Part shown: positions 21,741-32,261 of the stretch, piece after piece | Layout: every line of letters starts with the position of its first letter | How positions within the stretch are numbered: the first letter of the stretch is position 1 | From: Heterohyrax brucei | Lineage: Eukaryota; Chordata; Mammalia; Hyracoidea; Procaviidae | DNA length: 64,000 bases | Assembly: GCA_028571685.1 (NCBI GenBank) | Contig: CM053162.1 | Location: 67,754,351-67,818,350, forward strand | Direction of reading: 5' to 3' | Program-made: the position numbers and the translations under genes | Notes under the pieces: model-generated | Seen by the model: the letters and a program-made list of their open reading frames with translations, nothing else | Database searches by the model: none | Told to the model about the DNA's origin: nothing

Positions 21741-21759
21741 TTATTCTTCTTCTTCTTCT

Positions 21760-21965
21760 TTTTTTTTTTTTTTTTTATGACTAAGTGAAAATGTACATTC
21801 CCGTATAAATTTGCATGCCCACCTATGTGCAGCTTCCACTGCTATCCCTGCCCGGTGACAGCACACTCTTCCTCTCTGCTCCATCCATGTCTCATTCTCT
21901 CCACAGTCTCCTCTCCCCTCCTCTCCACCCACTCCCCTTCCTCCAGCCAGAAGTCAGCAGAATGA
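21760..21965 (-). mobile_element. L1 3' end (-)
   Basis: Poly-T, 'tatgactaagtgaaaatgta', 'tttgcatgcccacctatgtg', 'cccggtgacagcacactctt' and 'cactccccttcctccagcca' match the reversed L1 terminus also seen at 12004, 26719 and 44226. Confidence 0.85.
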
Positions 21966-22317
21966 TACCCTATGGATGCGTACAATCATTCTCGTCAGTT
22001 TTGTATTTGAATGTGGGATTGTCAGTGAAGCTGAAATAGAGATTTCTCCTAGTCAGTTCTTCAAAATTGATTTAGTTATGAAAAACTGGAAATACAATTT
22101 TTCAAAGTCTGAGTTTGCTTTATCCGTTTCAGTCTCATTATCTTAACACTTCCTAAACATACTGCCTAGAAGTTTCCATCAGAATATTTTTTTAAGAATT
22201 TAGGGGTTTCACCAGTCTTTTTTCTTTTTCTTTTCTTTTTTTTTTAATAATTTAGCTGGAAGTTCAAAATGTGTTTGAAGTTTGAATAATTTTCACACCC
22301 ATGTTACCCTCTTCAGA
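21966..22317. other. Unique sequence, no gene seen
   Basis: AT-rich with a T/C-rich patch near 22215-22245; nothing recognised. Confidence 0.5.
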
Positions 22318-22476
22318 AATGTTGGTGTTGTAGTGGTGACGTGTTAGGGCTGTTAGACAAAACACTGGCGGTTCCACCAGGTGCTGCTTGGAAACTCTAC
22401 GGGACAGCACTACTCTGTCCTATAGGGTCGCTATGATTCAGAGTCGACCCAAGGGCAGCGGGCTGGGGTTTTGAGT
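22318..22476 (+). mobile_element. AfroSINE (+)
   Basis: 'tagtggtgacgtgttagggc', 'gcggttccaccaggtgctgc', 'tactctgtcctatagggtcg' and 'ctatgattcagagtcgaccc' follow the AfroSINE order. The B box is shortened. Confidence 0.88.
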
Positions 22477-22529
22477 TACTCTCACCATGGCACGAGCTAC
22501 AGTTCTCATTCACCAGATGATTGCGATCA

Positions 22530-23045
22530 GGTCTTAATCGGGTCTCCACCTCCCTGACGTCAACCCCACTACCAAATTCGGTCTGTTTGCCACTCTGCAG
22601 CCCGAGTGATCTGAGAAAATTTCATGTGAATCATGTGACTCCTCAAAGTCTTCCAGAGACATTCTGTTCTGTGTTAGACCGCACGTACTGCTCCTCCCTG
22701 CCCGACTCCGCTCTCTCCACCGAGCCCGCAGTCCGCTCACCCTAGCGCTTCAATTTCCTTCCTCCGGGAGGCTTTTCCAGGAAGGTGCAATTGCTCAGTT
22801 TCTTCAAAATCTCCACAGCTTTATTCAGATTAGAATGCTTACCTTTAAACCCACATTGCATAACAAGCTTTGTTGGTTTATTTTTCTCTTAAATATTTAT
22901 AACACTCTGAAACATTCTATTTATTTTACTTCTCTTTTCACCAGTAATGGTCAGGATTTCACCCCTCTTTTGTTCCCTGCTGTTTCCAGACCTTAGTAAA
23001 CTGCTAGATGAAAGTAGGTCTTCAATAACTATTTGCTACATAATG
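22530..23045 (+). mobile_element. L2 LINE 3' end (+), probable
   Basis: C-rich text with 'ttccttcctccgggaggctt' followed by 'ttccaggaaggtgc', and later 'gaaagtaggtcttcaataac' followed by 'tatttgctacataatgaagg', parallel the L2 3' end whose terminus has the 'tcaataaatatttgttgaatgaa' type ending. It has more CpG than its surroundings. Divergence is high. Confidence 0.5.
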
Positions 23046-23607
23046 AAGGAAATGTGTTGCGAGACATCATTTTCACCTGAAAATCCACTGGTTTACATGT
23101 CGATGTGGAGGAAAATACATTGTTAATGACGCAGTGACTCTTGTCTACATACTGACATGAAATGCAAAGCTTGCTTTTTGTCTCCTCATCTGAAGACATC
23201 ATTACTTGATAGATGCACATAATTTAAAATGTATGTTCTATCCATTTCCATGAATTTATCCTGATAATATTAAAAGCTTTGTTGTAAATGTTACTAAAAA
23301 TCCAGTGTTTAGGTACTAATATAAACATGGTTTATTTGTAATAATACAAAAACAAAGGTTGGAGGAAAAGTTTTAGGGAAATAAATTTTAAAAGTTTCTT
23401 TAAGTAGCTGGGAAAATCAAAGTGTGATACTTATTTGTAATCCTGATTGTGGTTAAAAAAATAGGCCATGTTCCATGCAGGTGGTCATATGACTAAATAT
23501 TAATCTTCTTTTCACTCAGGAGCATTTTCTTTCTTTCCCACCACCTTGCCATAGTGAAAGTGATGTTTTCTTGCTAGGATAGGCATAACACAAAACAAAC
23601 AAACAAA
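23046..23607. other. AT-rich unique sequence, no gene seen
   Basis: No repeat or coding signal recognised. Confidence 0.5.
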
Positions 23608-23764
23608 ACACTAAACTCACTGTGCTTGAGTTGATCCCAACTAACAACAAACCTTTAGTACAGACTAGAATTACCTCATAAGGCTTCCAAGGAGCACCTG
23701 GTAGATTTGAACTACCAACCCATCCATTAACGGCTGAAGGTTTAACTAGCATGACAGCAGGATT
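23608..23764 (-). mobile_element. AfroSINE (-)
   Basis: 'aattacctcataaggcttcc', 'aaggagcacctggtagattt' and 'gaactaccaacccatccatt' are the reversed middle and head. Confidence 0.85.
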
Positions 23765-23862
23765 CAGCAACAGCAAAACCAGTAGAATAAGAAAACTAAG
23801 TGCTGCACTGTTTCTCTAAAGAGTTCTCAGTTGTGAAAATACATTTTGGTTTGTGAATTCAA

Positions 23863-24020
23863 GGGAACCCTGGTGACATAATGGTCAAGTGCCACATCTG
23901 CTCACCCCAAGGTTTGCAGCTGGAATCTACCGGGAAATCCTTAGAAACATAGGGCAGTTCTACTCTGTCCTATAGTGTCGCTATGAGATGGAATTGAAGC
24001 AATGGCATTGGGTTTATTTT
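23863..24020 (+). mobile_element. AfroSINE (+)
   Basis: 'gggaaccctggtgacataat', 'gccacatctgctcaccccaa', 'tactctgtcctatagtgtcg' and 'caatggcattgggtttattt' give a near full-length copy. Confidence 0.9.
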
Positions 24021-24149
24021 TATTATTGTTATTAGAATCACAGGTTTAATGAATCTGAAACCAAGTAATGGATAAAAAGCAGATGAGTATACTTGCATAA
24101 CCAGAACGAAAAGAAATAATGACTGGGAATGTAGATATATCATATTCCC

Positions 24150-24310
24150 GGACCCAAAAGACACTACCATCGAGTGAATTCTGACTCACAATAACCCTAT
24201 AGGACAGAGTAGAACTGCCTCATAGGGTTTCTAAGGAGCACCTGGTGGATTCAAACTGTCAGATTTTGGGTTAGCAGATGTAGCTCTTAACCACTATGCT
24301 GCTAGTGTCC
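24150..24310 (-). mobile_element. AfroSINE (-)
   Basis: 'acactaccatcgagtgaatt', 'taaccctataggacagagta' and 'aaccactatgctgctagtgt' give a near full-length reverse copy, 130 bp from the forward copy on its left. Confidence 0.92.
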
Positions 24311-26010
24311 TTGTTATATACAGACTATGGTAATTAGCTTCTATTTTTAAATGTGGAAAGCAATGAAATTACTGTTTTTAGTATACTACCTAGAATCAAA
24401 GTACTGTCTATGTGCTGTCTCTTGTGACTTATCAGGTGTTTCCACAGGCAAGTAAGTACTTCTCTCAAGACATTGTTGAATTTGCAGACTCAATGAATCT
24501 GCCTCAGCCCTTTAAGTTAAAAGGTAGACTTTGCATAAATTTTCGCAATCCCATCCCCGGTCTTTATTTTGTAACTAAAAGAATATCTAAATAGTTCAGT
24601 TCTTTATGTAATCATCGTATCTCAGTCTCCAGTTATGTTTCTTCCAGAGAAGCAATGTTACTGACAGTTATTTTTAATTATAGTACATTTCATCCTACTT
24701 AACATTTATAAAATTCCCTCTTTATTACTTAACCTAATATATTCCACAACTCATGATCAATAAGGCCTATAGACGTATAGCCAGGAATCTGTAAATGTAT
24801 TTAGCCTTTACACGAATGCCAGCCTTTCCCTAAGTTGTTCTGTTATAGCTCATTTTTATGCAGATTCCTTCATGACCTTGTACTCTTTTATGAAACAGTC
24901 TATTTGTCTTAAATAGGAATTGCTATGCTTTAATTTGTTACTAGATATTAAATAAACAGTGATAGCATTTAACTTTTCTCTAAGCATCTAAATGTAAAAT
25001 CAAATATAGTGATAAAGTCATAGTGGCTTGAGATCAAATTTTAATTGGAGTTTTATAAAGTAGACATTTAAATAGACAGCTAAAAAGTCATTATCTCCTG
25101 TATTAATCCATGGAAACACGTCAAAAAAGCTCTCTTAGCAATAAAAGCTATCTCTAACCTACCACTAGTGAAAGATAATAAACAATTTTGAATATACATA
25201 GAATTTTATTTTAAAGTCATTTCAAAGTAAAAACATTAAACCTAATGTAAACATATTATTATTTTGTATTTTTTAAAGTTTATACCTACTTTCTCTCAAG
25301 CATTGCAACAAACATTTATGTGCTTTTATTATTCTGCCATGACAATTATTTTTGCTCAGTGCAACTGTAAAGTTCTATAGTTGCTTATCAACACTTACTT
25401 TATTTTTTAGGAAAATGCACTTGTGTGATTCTTCAGTATAACTGTTATGATCCATAAAAACTATGTTACTATATTGGCTTAGTATAATATGGTTTTTACA
25501 TAAAAGTAAGTTACAGCTATTCTCTCCTGCCTTGGTAATTATAACCCAAGTTCGTTGCAGTAATAAACTTGGGATGAGTACTTGATGGACCTCTTTATTT
25601 TATTCTAACTGCCCTTTTTCTATTACGACTCTTTATTATGTCTTAATAAATGTGATGCACAACGTTAGTAAACTGCAGAGACAATGACATATCTGACTCT
25701 TTTCCTGAGATGTGTTTTTCTATTGGGCAAAGACCTCAAGTGACTGTTAATTTGGAACATTGGAGAGCATTCCAAAGTCACAATATTCCAGGTATTTTCA
25801 TCACGAAAATGAACTACATAAACTCTTCTGATTGAACAGTGCCAGCATGCCCTGTGAGACACGACCTTGCTGTCTACGGTGGCTCCTCTCCTGGCTTTGC
25901 TGCAGTGAAGAATGAAGAGACATTAGGGGTGAATTCAAAGCATCCCTTGATAAAGTGGTAGTAGTGATGTCTCTTACTGGGAACTAGTCTGTTTCCTTTC
26001 CTATGCTGCT
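24311..26010. other. 1.7 kb of AT-rich unique sequence, no gene seen
   Basis: This stretch lacks SINEs, L1 tails and long open frames. The 60-codon plus-strand frame at 24412 and the 65-codon reverse frame at 25665 show no domain and no splice-site pair I can defend. Confidence 0.55.
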
Positions 26011-26718
26011 TGTGTCTGTCAGCAGAAGTTTGCTTGTTGCTGTGATGCTAGAAGCTATGCCACCGGTATTTAGGTATCAGCAGGGTCACCCATGGTAGAT
26101 AGGTTTCAGCTGAGCTTGCAAACTAGGACAGACTGGGAGAAGGACCCATAAGTCTGCTTCTTAAAAGAGTTATGAATAGCAATAGAACACTGTCAGATAT
26201 AGTGCCAGAGAATGTGCTACCCAAGTTGGAAGGCACTAGAAGACGACTGGGGAAGAGCTGCCTCCTTGAAGTAGAATTGACCTCAGTGATGTGGATGGAG
26301 TGAAGTCTTTAGGGTCTTTGTTTGCTGATGTGGCATGACTTGAAATGAGAAGAAACAACTTCAAACATTCACTAATAATCAGAACATGGACTGTATAAAT
26401 TATGAGTCTAGGAAAACTGGAAATCATCAAAAAGGAAATGGAGAGCATAAACATCAATATCCTAGACATCAATGAGCTGAAATGGACCAACATTGGCTAT
26501 TTTGAATCTGACAATCATATGGTCTGCTATGCCAGAACAAAAGTGTGAAGAGGAATGGTGTTGCACTCATAATCAAAAAGAACATTTCAAGATATTTTCT
26601 GAAGTACAATGCTGTCAGTGAAGGATAACATCCATATGCCTACAAGGAAGGCCAGTTAATATGACTATTATTTAAATTTACATGCCAACTACTAGGCCAA
26701 AGATGAACAAATTGAATT
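26011..26718 (+). mobile_element. RTE LINE 5' part (+), with endonuclease start
   Basis: 'gttgctgtgatgctagaagc', 'ggggaagagctgcctccttg', 'tgctgatgtggcatgacttg', 'tatgagtctaggaaaactgg' and 'aaaaagaacatttcaagata' follow the order in the copies at 46568 and 53090. The coding part corresponds to the start of an APE-type endonuclease and is broken by stops and shifts. A reverse L1 end cuts it off at 26719. Confidence 0.85.
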
Positions 26719-27285
26719 TTTTTTTTATTGTGATGGAGTGAAAGTGTACACTCCCATTTAAATTTGCATGCCCGCCTATCTGCAGCTCCTTCTGATCTCC
26801 CTGCTTGGTGACAGCACACTCCTCCTTTCCTTTCTATACATGTCATGTCCTCTTAACGATCTCCTGTCCCCTCCTATCCACCCGCTCCACTCCCCTCTAG
26901 TAAGAGGCCAGTAGAACAACATCCTATAGATGCATAGAACCATAAAGTGCACACACAAAATGGTCACTCTGTGTCCCCGAGTCCAATCCATTCTTGTCTG
27001 AAAAGTTGGTCTCAGTAATTATTTACGATCAGGGGCAGCTCAGGTCTAGGGCCATGTTCCCAGGGGAACCCCTAGGCCTTTGGACCATCACTTGCAGTCT
27101 TTTAGTGGAGTTCTCAGAGTGTACCCCTTTTTTTTCTGGTGTTGCCACTGGGACTCAACACTGTGAGCCCCATCATGACTGTGATTCATGGTGGCCAAGC
27201 ACCATCTGGGTCTTCTGGTTGGATGTTGATGTAATCACCCATTCAGGTGGGTCTTACTGTCTTCTGGGTTCTTTTTTCCCCATGG
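26719..27285 (-). mobile_element. L1 3' UTR and 3' end (-)
   Basis: Starts with poly-T and 'attgtgatggagtgaaagtg', then 'tttgcatgcccgcctatctg', 'ttggtgacagcacactcctc', and a 3' UTR parallel to 12004-12674 ('ccaggggaacccctaggcct', 'tgccactgggactcaacact'). Confidence 0.85.
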
Positions 27286-27289
27286 CATT

Positions 27290-27532
27290 GTTGTCATGTC
27301 CAGAGTATGTGAGATGAAATCTCACCATTCTTGCTCCGAAGGTGCACTCTGGCTGTAATTCTTCAAGTACAGATTTGTTTATTTTTCTGGCAGTCTATGA
27401 TATATTCTTTTTTTTTTTTTTTTTTTTGGCCAATGACATAATTCAGACATTTCAATTCTTCTTCAGTCTCCACTATTCATTGCCCAGCTTTCACCTGCAT
27501 AGAAGGCCATTGAAAATGTCATGGCTTGGTAA
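27290..27532 (-). mobile_element. RTE LINE 3' coding fragment (-)
   Basis: 'ctcaccattcttgctccgaa', 'ttatttttctggcagtctat' and 'tcacctgcatagaaggccat' are the reversed RTE near-3' region, parallel to 28500-28690. A T run (27410-27427) is inserted. Confidence 0.75.
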
Positions 27533-27537
27533 TTAGG

Positions 27538-28055
27538 AATCAAAAAATAACCTGAAGGGGGATGAGATGCACGGAATGAATATTTCTCCCTCGCCTTCAA
27601 TCCTGGATTTATTGCTTGCTTGGTTATAGCTTGAAACAGGTGAAGAATTTCTTGGTACACTATTTAGTCTTACAATGGATTGTTGACTACAAGTGTAGAC
27701 GTTATAATCAGTAGTAAGAATCTGTTTCACTTGGATTTGTTATCTAGTGCTGTTATAGTTTCATATTATAAATTTTCATCAGGGTTCTCCTGTAAACAAA
27801 CTGCATAGGTTCTAATATTATATATGTAAATACACACATATATACACATATAATGTATATATACATACATATATGTTTCATTTTTGACTTGAAAATTTCA
27901 GTTTGTTGAATGATTGTTTATAATAGTTTGTCATCCCCAGGAATCAACGTTGCTGTTTTTACATTTTGTTTTGAGGTTTCTGTGAGAGTATTCTATAATA
28001 TTTCTATTTTATAAATTTATTCAAGTTTTCATTATCATTAGATATATTAGACTTT
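27538..28055. other. AT-rich sequence with a TA/CA simple repeat
   Basis: A (TATA/CACA)-type repeat lies at about 27820-27876. The rest is unremarkable. Confidence 0.55.
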
Positions 28056-28310
28056 GTTGTTATTGTTATCAGCTGCCATTGAATTGATTCCCACTTACAA
28101 TGATCCTACGCACAACTGAAGGAAATACTGCCAAGTCCTTCACCATCCTCACAACTGTTGTTATACTTGAGCCCGTTGTTGTAGCCACTGTGTCAATCCA
28201 TCTAATTGAGGGTTTTCCTCGTTTTCATTGACCCACTACCTTGCCAGGTGCAATATCCTTTTCCAGGGACTGATCCCTCCTGATAGCACGTCCAAAATCT
28301 GTAAGATATA
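28056..28310 (-). mobile_element. RTE LINE 3' end (-), first half, split by MITE
   Basis: 'tgttgttattgttatcagct', 'tgtgtcaatccatctaattg', 'ccagggactgatccctcctg' and 'cacgtccaaaatctgtaaga' are the reversed RTE terminus. The alignment breaks at 28311 and resumes at 28500. Confidence 0.88.
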
Positions 28311-28499
28311 TGAGGTCTGACAATGAAGTTCAGGAACTCATTCTAGAGAGAGTGCTTTGAAGGGTGGACTAGACACTGGCATCCATGCATAGCTTCCTTC
28401 CCAAGAGGAGTACTTCCAAGATGACTGTGGGATATTCAGCAACGAGGTATGTAGCACTTATTCTAGGATGAGATTGTAAACTTCATTGTCAGATCTCAG
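28311..28499. mobile_element. mariner-derived MITE inserted in an RTE copy
   Basis: Left terminus 28311-28346 and the reverse complement of right terminus 28464-28499 match at 30 of 36 positions; both share 'tctgacaatgaagtt'. The 189-bp body retains a remnant of a transposase C-terminus ('CFEGWTRHW', plus strand), so it is an internally deleted mariner-family copy. The RTE text on both sides joins up if it is removed. A clean TA duplication is not obvious. Confidence 0.8.
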
Positions 28500-28990
28500 A
28501 GTCTACCATCTTTGCTTCTAAGGGACCTTCTAGTTGTACTTCTTTCATGATGGATTTGTTTGTTCTTTTGGCAGCCCATAGCAGGTATATTCAATGTTCT
28601 TCACCAATACCACAACCCAGAGGTGTCAGCTCTTCAGTCGTCATCATTCACCATCCAAACCTTGCATGAATATGAGGTGACTGAAAACAGCATGGCTTGG
28701 ATCAGATGCACCTCAGCCCCCAAAATGAACTCTTTGCTTTTTAACACTTTGAAGAGATATCTGTCAGTCACTTTGCTCAATGGAATGTGTCTTTTGATAT
28801 CCTGACTGGTCTTACCGGGATTGTTGATTCCAGATCCAAGTAAAATGATATTTTTGACAGCCTCAATTTTTTGCATTGTTTACCATGATGTTGATTATTG
28901 ATCCAGTTGTAAGGATTTTTGTTTTCTTTATGTTGTGGTCTAATTCATACTGAAGGCTGGGGCCTTTGATTTTCATTAATAAGTACTTGA
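28500..28990 (-). mobile_element. RTE LINE coding remnant (-), second half
   Basis: Continues with 'ccatctttgcttctaaggga', 'tgttcttttggcagcccata', 'gaggtgtcagctcttcagtc' and 'tgttgtggtctaattcatac'. This is the reversed C-terminal part of the RTE polyprotein and has stops in all frames. Confidence 0.85.
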
Positions 28991-29448
28991 CATCCTCTTT
29001 ACTTTCAACAAGCTAGATACGTTAGATATGTCTATAACAGTATATGATGACTTACACTTTCTAACTATATACTGTCTTTTTTAATGCATATATATGCCTC
29101 TTTAATTGTGAGATCTTTGAGGACACTGAGAAGCAGCATGCATCTCTGTACCTGTAATGTGTGACCAAAGAAACTTGCTCACTGAGTTATATTACTGAAA
29201 TATTAAAATGAATGCTATATATAATTGCATACATATAACTATATGTTTCTGATTTGCAGGGAAAAGAATTGGCATTGATGCCAATTTAGTTAACAAATTG
29301 CTTTATTTTACCCATCCAGAGGCATCATTTTTTACCATTTAGTTTTTAGTAAGTTCTTATACAACCTGTACCAAAAATATTTTTGTGTATTCTTTCTGAA
29401 ACAATTTTGACTTTATAATGTTGTGAATAATTTTAACTTTTAACATTT
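28991..29448. other. AT-rich sequence, possible L2/MIR3 tail
   Basis: 'ttgtgagatctttgaggaca' and 'tgcatctctgtacctgtaat' (29106-29160) look like an old L2-type 3' end but are too short to be sure. No ORF2-like text is visible next to the L1 ORF1 on the right. Confidence 0.4.
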
Positions 29449-30189
29449 TTATTCTTCTAAGCCAAGAGATTCTTTCAGTGTTTTGTTGTAGCTTGGTTTG
29501 GTTTTTACAAAGTCTCTGAGTTTCTGTTTATCTGAGAATGTCTTCATTTCATTTTTCATATTTGAAAGATAGTTTTGCAGGATATATAATTTTTGGTTGG
29601 AAGTTCTTCTCTTTCAAGGCTTTGAATGTGTCGTGCCACTGTCTCTGTGCCTGCATTGTTTCTGCTGAGAAATCCAGTGAAAGCCTACAGGGTTTTCCTC
29701 TGAATGTCAGCTTGGCTTTGAGTCTTGCTGCTTTTAAGAGTTTCTGCTTATGTTTCATTTTGTTAAGCCTGATTATAATATGTCTTGGAGTCTTTCTATT
29801 GAAATCTATATTGAGTGGCATTTCATATGCATCTGGACTATCTATATTCTCTTCTTTTATAATTTCTGGGAAGTTTTCTTTCAGCAGCTCAGCCACAATA
29901 CTCTCTGTGTTCTCAGGTCTCTTGTCCTATTCAGAAATTCCAATTAATGGTAGATTGTTCATCTTTATAGAGTCCCACATGCTTCTTAATACTTCTCCCT
30001 TTTTCTTGTTTCTTTTTTCTGATTTCTCCTCACAGATGCTGGAGTCAGTAGTTTGTCTTCCAAGTCAAAAAGTCCATTTTCCATTTGTTCCACTCTGTCT
30101 TTTTGGCTTTGAATTGAAGTTTCTATCTCTTTGATTTTGTTCTTGATCTGTTGGATTTCAGAGTACTGGTGTTCCATCATATGAGTCAA
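29449..30189 (-). pseudogene. L1 ORF1p pseudogene (RNA-binding chaperone of LINE-1)
   Basis: ORF1p of LINE-1 forms trimers that coat L1 RNA. Reading leftward from a Met codon at 30189, the N-terminal part has a heptad-like coiled coil (IKNKIKEIETSIQSQKDRVE). It is followed after a frameshift by an RRM-like strand (NNLPLIGI) and an in-frame TAG near 29931, then the C-terminal domain with 'TPRHIIIRLNKMKHKQK', 'RGKPCRLSLDFSAETMQAQR' and 'LKEKNFQPKIIYPAKLSF'. After a second frameshift near 29549 the reading resumes (DKQKLRDFVKTKP) and ends at TAA 29449-29451. With two shifts and one stop it cannot make protein. Total span, about 247 codons, is shorter than the human ORF1p of 338. The 198-codon plus-strand open frame across it is antisense chance. 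Confidence 0.93.
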
Positions 30190-30239
30190 TAGAGGCTGGG
30201 AGAGATGCTGAGAGGATGGACTGCAATTTGCGTCTCTAA

Positions 30240-30276
30240 AAGCCAGCCAAGTGCCTTCAAGTCTGATCTGACTCCT
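30240..30276 (-). mobile_element. Orphan SINE tail within L1 5' UTR
   Basis: 'agccagccaagtgccttcaa' followed by 'gtctgatctgactcctg' is a diverged copy of the tail at 3478-3512, without SINE body on either side. Confidence 0.55.
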
Positions 30277-31062
30277 GAGTTGCTTCTCTAGGCCATCTTA
30301 AAATGGAAGGTAAAAGATATCTGACAACTTCCAAAGTCAGTCAGGTTTTCAGATGTACAGATCTCTCTTACCAACTGGCAAAGTAAGCACCTCTGTATCC
30401 AACCCCAGATGTTAGAAACTAATTCGAAATACAGACAGGCTACTGCCCTGCTGACCTCTGCTGTCAGGCCCCAGCTGTAGGTGACATTGTGTAGAATACT
30501 GCTTTTCTGCTGGAAAAGTGCTCTCTGCTGGGCAGGTGCTGCCTCCCAGCCTAGGAATGATGTCCAGCTGAGGCCTCCGTATGCATAATCTGCCTCCCAG
30601 TCGAACAAGATGGCATCCTGCACAAACTCCCTGCCTGTCTCGGTACAGGCTAATCAATGGTGGAGGCGTAAATAGAGGCCAAATGTGCCGAGATGCACAG
30701 AGTCCAAAGCTGGGCTCTCCAAATATGGCAATTTCACCTATCAATACCACTGGCAGTGAGTCTGAGATCAGCTGCTAGTCAAGTCCCAACTCCACCTGCC
30801 AGCTAAGACAGAGAAAAAGAAGTTAAAATGGCAAGTAACCTTCTGTCCATGAAACACAGCACTCACCAAGAACAGGGGTCAGAGAAAGAGAGGAAGTTTT
30901 CTGTTTAGTGTTATGAAGTCCAAATTAACAGTCGTATGTCATGCCCTAGGGCTCACTAGGTGTCCAGAAGGTTCCATTTAATTATCAGCTGAGACCTTGG
31001 TTTCCAGAGGGATTTAGGGAGACATGTGTTTAGTCTGCCATCTTGACTCTGCCCTCCTTTTT

Positions 31063-31169
31063 TGATATTTTTAAAACTTTTTGGTCACTACCAACTCTCA
31101 CCTACATAGCATAGAAAAAAATAAAAAGCACAATGAAGTAGTAATTAAACATCACCTAAGCTTAAAAAC
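31063..31169. other. Short AT-rich spacer
   Basis: Unassigned sequence between the L1 5' end and the next SINE. Confidence 0.5.
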
Positions 31170-31337
31170 GAAACCATGGAGCCATAATGATTAACTGCTA
31201 GGGCTGCTAACCCAAAAGTCAGCAACTAAATCCACCAGGAACTCCCTGGAAACTCTATGGGACAGTTCTACTCTATCCTACAGGTTTGCTTTAGTCAGAA
31301 TTGACTCATTGGCAGTGGCTTGGTTTTGGTTTTGGCT
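31170..31337 (+). mobile_element. AfroSINE (+)
   Basis: 'ccatggagccataatgatta', 'gctaacccaaaagtcagcaa', 'ctccctggaaactctatggg' and 'tggcagtggcttggttttgg' give a full-length copy. Confidence 0.92.
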
Positions 31338-32224
31338 TTAAGATTGAAAACAATCTTATTAGTGGTCTCCTATTTCAGAGAAGTGTTTCCTGTTATTTCT
31401 TTCTGAAACGAGGATTAGAAATTTGCTATTGAGATAAGATATAAGATGATGAGAATTTGCTATTATGTAGTAAAGATGCTGATGATAAACAATAGGGAGA
31501 TCAATAGCGTTGCTAGTGATGTTCTGTCTCTCTGTGTATCTATCTCTGTATCTCATGTCCCTCTGCAAGTAAATGCACACATGATTGGTTCCTATTATAG
31601 ATATATTTAGGCATGCTTACTGAGTTTCCCTGCAACTTTCATTTAGTCAGTATAATAAAAAGTTCATATTATGTCTTTACATCCTGAAGCAGAGGCTGGA
31701 GGTTGCTGAAACACTTTTTATAATGCTTCTTATTCTCTTAAAGAGAATTTCTATTTAGGCTCTAATACACAATAAGAAATACTCCTAGTTTCATGTAAAG
31801 TTCAGAATTTTAAAATCTTATTATCTTCCAACATGACATCTATAGTGAATAGCAAAAGAATTTTTTAAATAGTAGATAATACCATGAAATGTCAGCTTTT
31901 ATTATGTACATTTGTGTATTCTTAAGTGACAACTTTAAAATGAAATTCTATTCTGTCCCATAACTTCAAGAAAGTTACTATAAATTTAAATGTTACTTCT
32001 TATAAAATATACTATAACAAGAGTGATATTAATGTTCTTTTTTATTTAATAGTAACTTAAAGTAAAAAGCTTAAGCAATAATAGCAGAAGTACAAACAGA
32101 AAGAGAACATTCTACTTTAGTATTTGTTAGCTGGAGCTAAGTAGCTGAGATACAATGATAAAAATATATATACCAAGATAGCATGGTATATTAAAAACTA
32201 CTATTTTAAAAACATTACTAAAAC
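31338..32224. other. AT-rich unique sequence, no gene seen
   Basis: No repeat or coding signal recognised. Confidence 0.5.
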
Positions 32225-32261
32225 ATCCATTTTCATCAAGTCAATTCCAATTTATAGTAAC
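32225..32261 (-). mobile_element. AfroSINE tail fragment (-)
   Basis: 'catcaagtcaattccaattt' followed by 'atagtaaccta' is a reversed SINE tail that runs directly into a forward SINE. Confidence 0.6.

Larger units (their letters stand above)
29445..31062 (-). mobile_element. L1 with 5' UTR and ORF1 but no ORF2 (half-L1-like)
   Basis: The right end, reading leftward from 31062, starts 'ggcagagtcaagatggcaga', the typical L1 5' start; the copy at 62884 begins similarly ('ggcagggccaagatggccaa'). About 870 bp of 5' UTR and the ORF1 pseudogene follow. Directly after the ORF1 stop there is an AATAAA-like string and AT-rich DNA, with no ORF2 start in the next 450 bp. This fits either the half-L1 (HAL1) design or a 3' deletion. 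An orphan SINE tail lies at 30240-30276 inside the 5' UTR. Confidence 0.75.

Noticed and set aside
24412-24594. Short frame in repeat-free DNA as an exon candidate
   Set aside because: No paired splice sites or coding bias could be defended by eye.
29538-30134. 198-codon open frame on the plus strand, the longest in the window
   Set aside because: It is antisense to the L1 ORF1 pseudogene, and its hydrophobic, Ser- and Phe-rich product reflects the complement of a Lys/Glu-rich coding strand.
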